This document shows, one piece after another, positions 13,669-18,154 of a stretch of DNA of 18,154 nt (positions within the stretch are counted from its first letter, which is position 1; every line of letters starts with the position of its first letter). Source of the stretch: Chloroflexota bacterium (lineage in GTDB: Bacteria; Chloroflexota; Anaerolineae; Caldilineales; Caldilineaceae); NCBI GenBank assembly GCA_003577365.1, contig QEUY01000048.1, positions 1 through 18,154 of the forward strand. Direction: 5' to 3'. A model generated the notes under the pieces. The model was not told the origin of the DNA. It ran no database searches and saw only the letters and a list, made by a program, of their open reading frames with translations. A program made the translations under genes and the position numbers.

Positions 13669-14999
13669 AACAAGCCAATCGCTCCCTCTCGTTGCGCGGC
13701 ATGCGCCTGCTGTGGATGCTGGGCGCGGTCCTGTTGGCCGGATGGGCGGCGCTGCCTGCCCGGGCTGCCACCTCGGCGATCTCTCGCACGCTCGAGCCGG
13801 TGGTCGTCTCGAATGTCTTCTCCGGCACGCCGGTGGACGAGGTATTTGTCTACACCTACAGCGCCGGCGACGGCTGGAAGCAGATCGTTCACCAGGTGGA
13901 CGAGCGCAATGCCGTTGGGGCCTATGTCGCCAGCGAAGACGGCGTGATGGATGCCAACGACGAGGTGGTCTTTATGTCGGGCGATCTGGGCAGTATGGCG
14001 ACGCCAGCGACCTGGATCACCAAGACGGTGACCTCGGTGGACCCGACGACGATCTATGAGGTCGCCGTCACCAACCCCCTCAACCCCGCCGAGAAGGGCT
14101 ATGCCTATCTCGTCCGCTCCAGTACGTTGGCGCCCGACGGCTCGCTCACGCCCTATATGCAGGGCTTTAATGAGGCCGACCAGGTGATCACGGCCCAGAA
14201 CTATGTCATCGGCTGGGCCGAGGACTTTGGCGGGCTGGATTACCTGGCGCTCTTTGGCGGGCCGGATATTCTCGACCGCACCAAACTGCGCGCCGAGATC
14301 TCGGCCTTTGGCCAAACCCAAACGCTCACCGAGGATGCGATTGATACGCAAGACGTAAGCCTGGACAAAGCGGGGCCTGTGCGCGTCATTGTGCACGTGG
14401 TTCCGTCCGACCCGCGCTTGGAGAACGTGATCAGCACGACGACGCTGGCCTATGCCTCGTACATTGAAACCATCACGCGCATCGACGCCAGCGCCGTGCC
14501 TTCGGCGGCCACGCTCAAGAGCGTGCGTCTTTCCACCGACCTGCTGCCCAGCGCCTCCGGCGCGATCTATTACGACGAGAACACCGCCGCGGGGGTAACG
14601 ATTGACGGCTCGCCGGACAATGTGGCTGCGACGCCCTTCGCCGATGGCTGGCGGCAGGTCAGCTTGGACAGCGGTACCACGGTGCAGGTCTTTTCGATCG
14701 AAGGCGATCTGCAGGCGGGCAAGCAGCACTTCTATCAGGACGACACCAGCCCCGACAATGACACGGGCGATGGCATGGCCTATGGCGATTCGGGCCTGCT
14801 GCTGACGAATCCGCAGGGCGGCGTCTTTGCGATCAACAGCGCCCAATATTTCCTGCCCAACAAGCAGGGCAATGTGGGCGCGGTCTGGTCTGGAAACTCC
14901 CAACAGCCGCTTGTGGTCGGCGTGGCCGATAAAGGCGACAAGGGCGATTTGACCGCGATCTATCTGCCGCTGCTACTCCAGCCCACGCCCGGCCAATAA
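13665..14999 (+). CDS. Exported protein of unknown function, cysteine-free, coupled to the hydrolase
   Basis: This 444-residue protein has a signal peptide with cleavage near ARA-AT (34/35). It is Thr/Asp/Val-rich, contains no cysteine, and looks all-beta. I do not recognise a named domain. Two Asp-rich stretches could bind calcium: DGVMDANDEVVFMSGD in the N-terminal third and DDTSPDNDTGDG from residue 359. The C-terminus ends IYLPLLLQPTPGQ, the same Y-L-P-L type segment found inside the other secreted proteins of this window. Start choice is clear (RBS and ATGA overlap). Coupling to the preceding secreted hydrolase suggests that both are made in matched amounts and may work together outside the cell. 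A structural or accessory role is a guess. Confidence 0.8.
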   Translation: MKQANRSLSLRGMRLLWMLGAVLLAGWAALPARAATSAISRTLEPVVVSNVFSGTPVDEVFVYTYSAGDGWKQIVHQVDERNAVGAYVASEDGVMDANDEVVFMSGDLGSMATPATWITKTVTSVDPTTIYEVAVTNPLNPAEKGYAYLVRSSTLAPDGSLTPYMQGFNEADQVITAQNYVIGWAEDFGGLDYLALFGGPDILDRTKLRAEISAFGQTQTLTEDAIDTQDVSLDKAGPVRVIVHVVPSDPRLENVISTTTLAYASYIETITRIDASAVPSAATLKSVRLSTDLLPSASGAIYYDENTAAGVTIDGSPDNVAATPFADGWRQVSLDSGTTVQVFSIEGDLQAGKQHFYQDDTSPDNDTGDGMAYGDSGLLLTNPQGGVFAINSAQYFLPNKQGNVGAVWSGNSQQPLVVGVADKGDKGDLTAIYLPLLLQPTPGQ

Positions 15000-15036
15000 C
15001 CGGCCCGCGTAGCAAGCTGGAGAACGAGGAGACTGC

Positions 15037-16539
15037 ATGGACGTCCCAAGCGCATCCTTGCCTGCACGACCCTATCCGGAGGCCGCGGACCGCGCCGCGG
15101 CCTCCGTCCCGCGCCTCTTGCCGTTGACCAAGGTACTCTATGGCGTGGGCGAGATCAGCAACTCGATCAAGACCTTCACCTTTGGCCTATTTCTACTCTT
15201 CTATTACACCTCGGTGCTGGGGCTGCCCGGCACGCTGGTCGGCGCGGCCACCTCGATCAGCCTGATCTGGGATGCGCTGCTCGACCCGTTGATCGGCCAC
15301 GTCTCGGATCGCTTCCGCTCGCGCTACGGGCGGCGACACCCCTTTATGTTTGTGGGCGCGATCTTGATGGGCGTGAGCTTTTTTCTGATCTTCAACCCCC
15401 CGGCGGGGCTGGCGGGCGCGGCGCTTTTTGCCTGGCTGCTCGGCTCGAATATCCTGCTGCGCACCACCAACTCGCTCTTTATGGTCCCCTATCATGCCCT
15501 GGGCGCGGAGTTGAGCGAGGACTATTACGAGCGCACCTCGATCACGGGGGTGCGCGCCGCCTTTGCGCTGGGCGGCACGCTGATCGCCGCCGGCCTTTCC
15601 TTTGCCGTCTTCTTTCCGGAGACGACTCCCGGCGTCGACCCCAAGTTCAACAGCGCGGGCTATGGGCGCATGGCGCTGGTCTTTGGCGCGGCGATCATGG
15701 CGACGGGGCTGATCGCCACCTTGGCGACCTTGCGCGCACGCCTCCACGCTCCGGCGGGCGCGGAGTTCCCGGCCGCACTGACCAGCCGGGCCGGTTTCTG
15801 GCAGAACCTGCTGGTGGCGCTGCGCAACCGTACCTTTCTGGTGCTGACGCTCGCGTCGGCGCTCTTTTTCCTGGGCAGCGTCGTCAACGCCACGCTGGCC
15901 ATCCACTATCTGACCTACTACGCGCGCATCGCCGACAGCAAGGCGTTGAGCCTGTTTCAGCTTTCGTTCTATGTCGGCGCGCTGATCGGCGTGGCCTTCT
16001 GGCTGCGCAACCTGCGCCGCTTTGCCAAACATCATCTGTTTATCGCCAATACGCTGCTGCTGGCCGTGCTGATGGGGATGGCCTATTTCCTGGTGGGGGA
16101 GGGCCGGCTCTTGGGCGTGGGCGACGTGCGGCCGTTGATCCTGGTCAACACCATCGGCGGCTTCTTCGCCAGCGCCCTCTGGATCGTGCCTGCCTCGATG
16201 GTGGCCGACGTCGCCGACGTGGACGAGCTGCTTACAGGCCGCCGCCGCGAAGGGGCTTTCTTTGGCATCCATTCGTTTTTTATGCAGGAGGGGGCCAGCC
16301 TGGCCGTGTTGGCGGCGGGCTTTCTGATCGACGTTTTTGCCCGTCTCGTTCCCGGCCAGATCGAGCAGAGCGCGCTCACGGTCGGCCGCATCGGCATGCT
16401 GTTTGGGCTGCTGCCCGCCGCGATCTACTGTGTCGCCGCCGCGCTGATGGCGCGCTACACGCTGACGCCGGCGCGGCTGCACGCCGTGCAGGATCAACTG
16501 CACCGGCAGCGCGCCGAAGGTCAGCGCGCCCGCGGCTAG
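15037..16539 (+). CDS. GPH-family (MelB-like) sugar:cation symporter, MFS fold
   Basis: The 500-residue polytopic protein has about twelve hydrophobic segments. The N-terminal LTKVLYGVGEISNSIKTFTF and the loop DPLIGHVSDRFRSRYGRRHP (cytoplasmic loop 2-3, about residues 84-103) are hallmarks of the glycoside-pentoside-hexuronide:cation symporters. So is VADVADVDELLTGRRREG (389-406). Members import sugars or glycosides with Na+ or H+; the substrate is not readable. A GAGGAG at 15026-15031, five bases before ATG, supports the start. The gene follows the exported 444-residue protein by 37 bp, so it could be co-transcribed and import a product released by extracellular hydrolysis, but that link is speculative. 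The C-terminal tail is cytoplasmic, Arg/Gln-rich and short. Confidence 0.9.
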   Translation: MDVPSASLPARPYPEAADRAAASVPRLLPLTKVLYGVGEISNSIKTFTFGLFLLFYYTSVLGLPGTLVGAATSISLIWDALLDPLIGHVSDRFRSRYGRRHPFMFVGAILMGVSFFLIFNPPAGLAGAALFAWLLGSNILLRTTNSLFMVPYHALGAELSEDYYERTSITGVRAAFALGGTLIAAGLSFAVFFPETTPGVDPKFNSAGYGRMALVFGAAIMATGLIATLATLRARLHAPAGAEFPAALTSRAGFWQNLLVALRNRTFLVLTLASALFFLGSVVNATLAIHYLTYYARIADSKALSLFQLSFYVGALIGVAFWLRNLRRFAKHHLFIANTLLLAVLMGMAYFLVGEGRLLGVGDVRPLILVNTIGGFFASALWIVPASMVADVADVDELLTGRRREGAFFGIHSFFMQEGASLAVLAAGFLIDVFARLVPGQIEQSALTVGRIGMLFGLLPAAIYCVAAALMARYTLTPARLHAVQDQLHRQRAEGQRARG

Positions 16540-16592
16540 AGCCAGCGGCCTAAAGAGTGGCTACATCGAGGAGATCATGGCCTTTGGCGGAC

Positions 16593-16621
16593 TTGATGGC
16601 GCGTCGCGCCGCGGGTACACT
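16593..16621 (+). promoter_or_regulatory. Candidate promoter with palindromic spacer before the efflux adaptor
   Basis: TTGATG (16593-16598) and TACACT (16616-16621) are spaced by exactly 17 bp and match the sigma-70 consensus at four of six positions each. They lie in the only gap above 100 bp (16540-16702). Inside the spacer is GGCGC-GTC-GCGCC (16598-16610), a palindrome that could be an operator. Both calls are sequence-pattern inference. Confidence 0.35.
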
Positions 16622-16702
16622 AGAGCTACGTTTGCCAACGTCCGCAGCTTGTCACGGCGCTTGGGCAGCGGTCATACAGGTTTTGTGCCTTGAGGAAAGT
16701 AT

Positions 16703-18154
16703 ATGCGTCGCTGGTTGACCCTGATCCTGCTCCTGGCGCTGGCCGCCGGGGGATGGTACGGCTATCGCTATTGGCTCAACATGCGGCAAGCCGCCCAAGC
16801 CCTGCCCGCCTATGAGACGGTGGCGGTCACGCGCGGCACGATTGCCAGCACGGTCAGCGCCACGGGCAGCATTCAGCCCAATGCCGAGGTCGCGCTCTCG
16901 TTCCGCTCGCCGGGGCTGGTGACCCAGGTTGCGGTGAGCGCGGGGCAGACGGTGGCGCAGGGCGACATGCTGGCTTCGCTCGACACGACCGACCTGGTGC
17001 TGGCGCTGGCCCAGGCCAAGGTGACGCTGGAGATCAACGAGGCGCAGCTCGCCAAGGCCGAACAGCCCGCCACCCCTGAGGACATCGCCGCTGCCGAGGC
17101 CAATGTGCAGGTGGCCCAGGCCAATATCACCGGCGCACAGGCCGCGCTCGCCAGCGCCCAGGCCGCCTATGATAAGCTGGTGGCCGGGCCGACCGAGGAA
17201 GAGCGCACCGTCAACCGCGCCGAGGTCATGCAGGCCGAGGCCAATGTCAAGCGCGCCCAGCAGGCCTATGACCAGGTGCGCCATCTGCCCACCGTCGCCG
17301 CCACGCAGCAGGCCGCCGACCTGGAACGCGCCACCCAGGCGTTGGAGGTCGCCCAGGCCAAGGCCGCGCTCACCGAGCTGCCGCCCGACGGCGCGCAACT
17401 GGCCGCGGCGCGCAACCAGATCGCCCAAGCCGAGGTCGCCCTGGCCCAAGCCCAGGCCAGCCTGGTCACGGCCCAGAGCCAACTCTCCACCCTGCAGAGC
17501 GGCCCTGCCGCAGAAGACCTGGCCGTGCTGCGCGCTCAGGTGCGCCAGGCGCAGATCAACCAACTCCAGGCGGAAAACGCGCTGGCCAATACCCAGATCG
17601 TCGCCCCTTTTGCCGGGGTCGTCACCGCCGTCAACATCGACGAAGGCGCCTTCTCCAACGCCGCCGTGCCCGACATCGTTCTGACCGACCTGAGCAGCTT
17701 CTACATGGAGCTGCTGGTCGACGAGATCGACGTGCGCCAGATCGAGGTGGATCAGCCGGTCTCGATCCGGCTCGACGCCCTGCCCGACGCCGAGATGACC
17801 GGCCGCGTGACCAAGCTGGCGCGCACGGCCACCGACGTCAACGGCGTCAAGGTCTATGAGGGAGCGATTACGCTCGACCCCACCAGCGCGCCCCTGCGCG
17901 CCGGCATGAGCGCCACCGCCTTGATCACTACCGCCGATCTGGACAATGTGCTGCTGCTCCCCAACCGCTTTATCCAGATCGACCGCGAAAACGGCTCGGC
18001 GTTTGTCTATAGGCTGGTCGACGGCGAACCGGTGCGCCAGACGGTGGACCTGGGCGTGCGCAACGAGGCGGTGACCGAGATCGTGGACGGTCTGGCCGCC
18101 GACGACACGGTGGCGCTGGTGACGCAGAGCAGCCAGGAAGAGCTGCGCGGCACG
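16703..18154 (+). CDS. HlyD/MacA-type periplasmic-adaptor (membrane fusion) protein, 3'-truncated
   Basis: The frame is open from ATG 16703 to the window end, exactly 484 codons, without a stop. GAGGA at 16692-16696 supports the start. An N-terminal membrane anchor (about 4-23) is followed by the first half of a lipoyl-like barrel (GLVTQVAVSAGQTVAQGD). A long Ala/Gln-rich coiled-coil hairpin (about 98-290) comes next, with repeats such as AEANVQVAQANITGAQAALA. The second lipoyl half is NTQIVAPFAGVVTAVNIDEG (from 296). Beta-barrel and membrane-proximal parts follow (LRAGMSATALITT; LLLPNRFIQI). These proteins link an inner-membrane transporter, usually MacB-type ABC, to export. A partner transporter is expected just downstream, outside the window. 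If the host is a monoderm chloroflexote, it would act without an outer-membrane channel. Confidence 0.9.
   Translation, partial: MRRWLTLILLLALAAGGWYGYRYWLNMRQAAQALPAYETVAVTRGTIASTVSATGSIQPNAEVALSFRSPGLVTQVAVSAGQTVAQGDMLASLDTTDLVLALAQAKVTLEINEAQLAKAEQPATPEDIAAAEANVQVAQANITGAQAALASAQAAYDKLVAGPTEEERTVNRAEVMQAEANVKRAQQAYDQVRHLPTVAATQQAADLERATQALEVAQAKAALTELPPDGAQLAAARNQIAQAEVALAQAQASLVTAQSQLSTLQSGPAAEDLAVLRAQVRQAQINQLQAENALANTQIVAPFAGVVTAVNIDEGAFSNAAVPDIVLTDLSSFYMELLVDEIDVRQIEVDQPVSIRLDALPDAEMTGRVTKLARTATDVNGVKVYEGAITLDPTSAPLRAGMSATALITTADLDNVLLLPNRFIQIDRENGSAFVYRLVDGEPVRQTVDLGVRNEAVTEIVDGLAADDTVALVTQSSQEELRGT

Noticed and set aside
12052..16503. Long - strand frames at 12052-13464, 13560-14903 and 15193-16503
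   Set aside because: Each mirrors a well-supported + strand gene, shows no family motif and has biased Arg/His/Gly/Gln composition.
16540..16566. AGCCA...TGGCT hairpin after the symporter as terminator
   Set aside because: The stem is only five bases with a 13-base loop, and no T-run follows.

Overview
The window looks like chromosomal DNA of a high-GC bacterium. Every gene I can support lies on the + strand. The protein style suggests Chloroflexota (Anaerolineae or Caldilineae type): long secreted proteins with Pro/Thr-rich 'PTPTP' linkers, beta-propeller, fibronectin-III and Ig-like modules, and a recurring Y/F-L-P-L segment. That assignment is an inference from style; there is no rRNA or marker gene here to prove it.

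Region 1 (1-6862) is a surface-protein block. It holds three related copies of a large exported protein: a 5'-truncated copy at 1-1076, then 2435-4642 and 4643-6862 back to back. Each copy has a propeller-like N-terminal region, an Fn3-like domain and a helical C-terminal domain. A TolB/PD40-type propeller lipoprotein (1154-2374) lies between copies one and two. Its start codon is the last unit of a 15-bp tandem repeat whose earlier units carry in-phase three-codon mini-ORFs.

Region 2 (6876-11322) is a compact biosynthetic cassette: GT1-type glycosyltransferase, sugar-1-phosphate-type nucleotidyltransferase, PAPS-type sulfotransferase, and a divergent S-adenosylhomocysteine-hydrolase-like protein that is frameshifted near 11029. 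Spacing is short (13-58 bp), so co-transcription is likely. The product is unknown; a glycosylated and sulfated small molecule, lipid or surface glycan is the simplest guess.

Region 3 (11383-14999) encodes two exported proteins that overlap by ATGA. One is a GHSKG lipase/esterase-like alpha/beta hydrolase with two Ig/PKD-like repeats. The other is a cysteine-free protein of unknown function. Region 4 holds a GPH-family sugar:cation symporter (15037-16539) and, behind a 163-bp gap with a candidate promoter, a HlyD/MacA-type efflux adaptor that runs off the window end (16703-18154).

I see no tRNA, rRNA, CRISPR array, transposase or convincing intrinsic terminator. No gene-free stretch exceeds about 165 bp. 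The points most worth following up are the paralogous propeller-Fn3-helical family, the GT/NTase/sulfotransferase/SAHH-like cassette with altered SAHH active-site residues, and the repeat-borne mini-ORFs before the lipoprotein.
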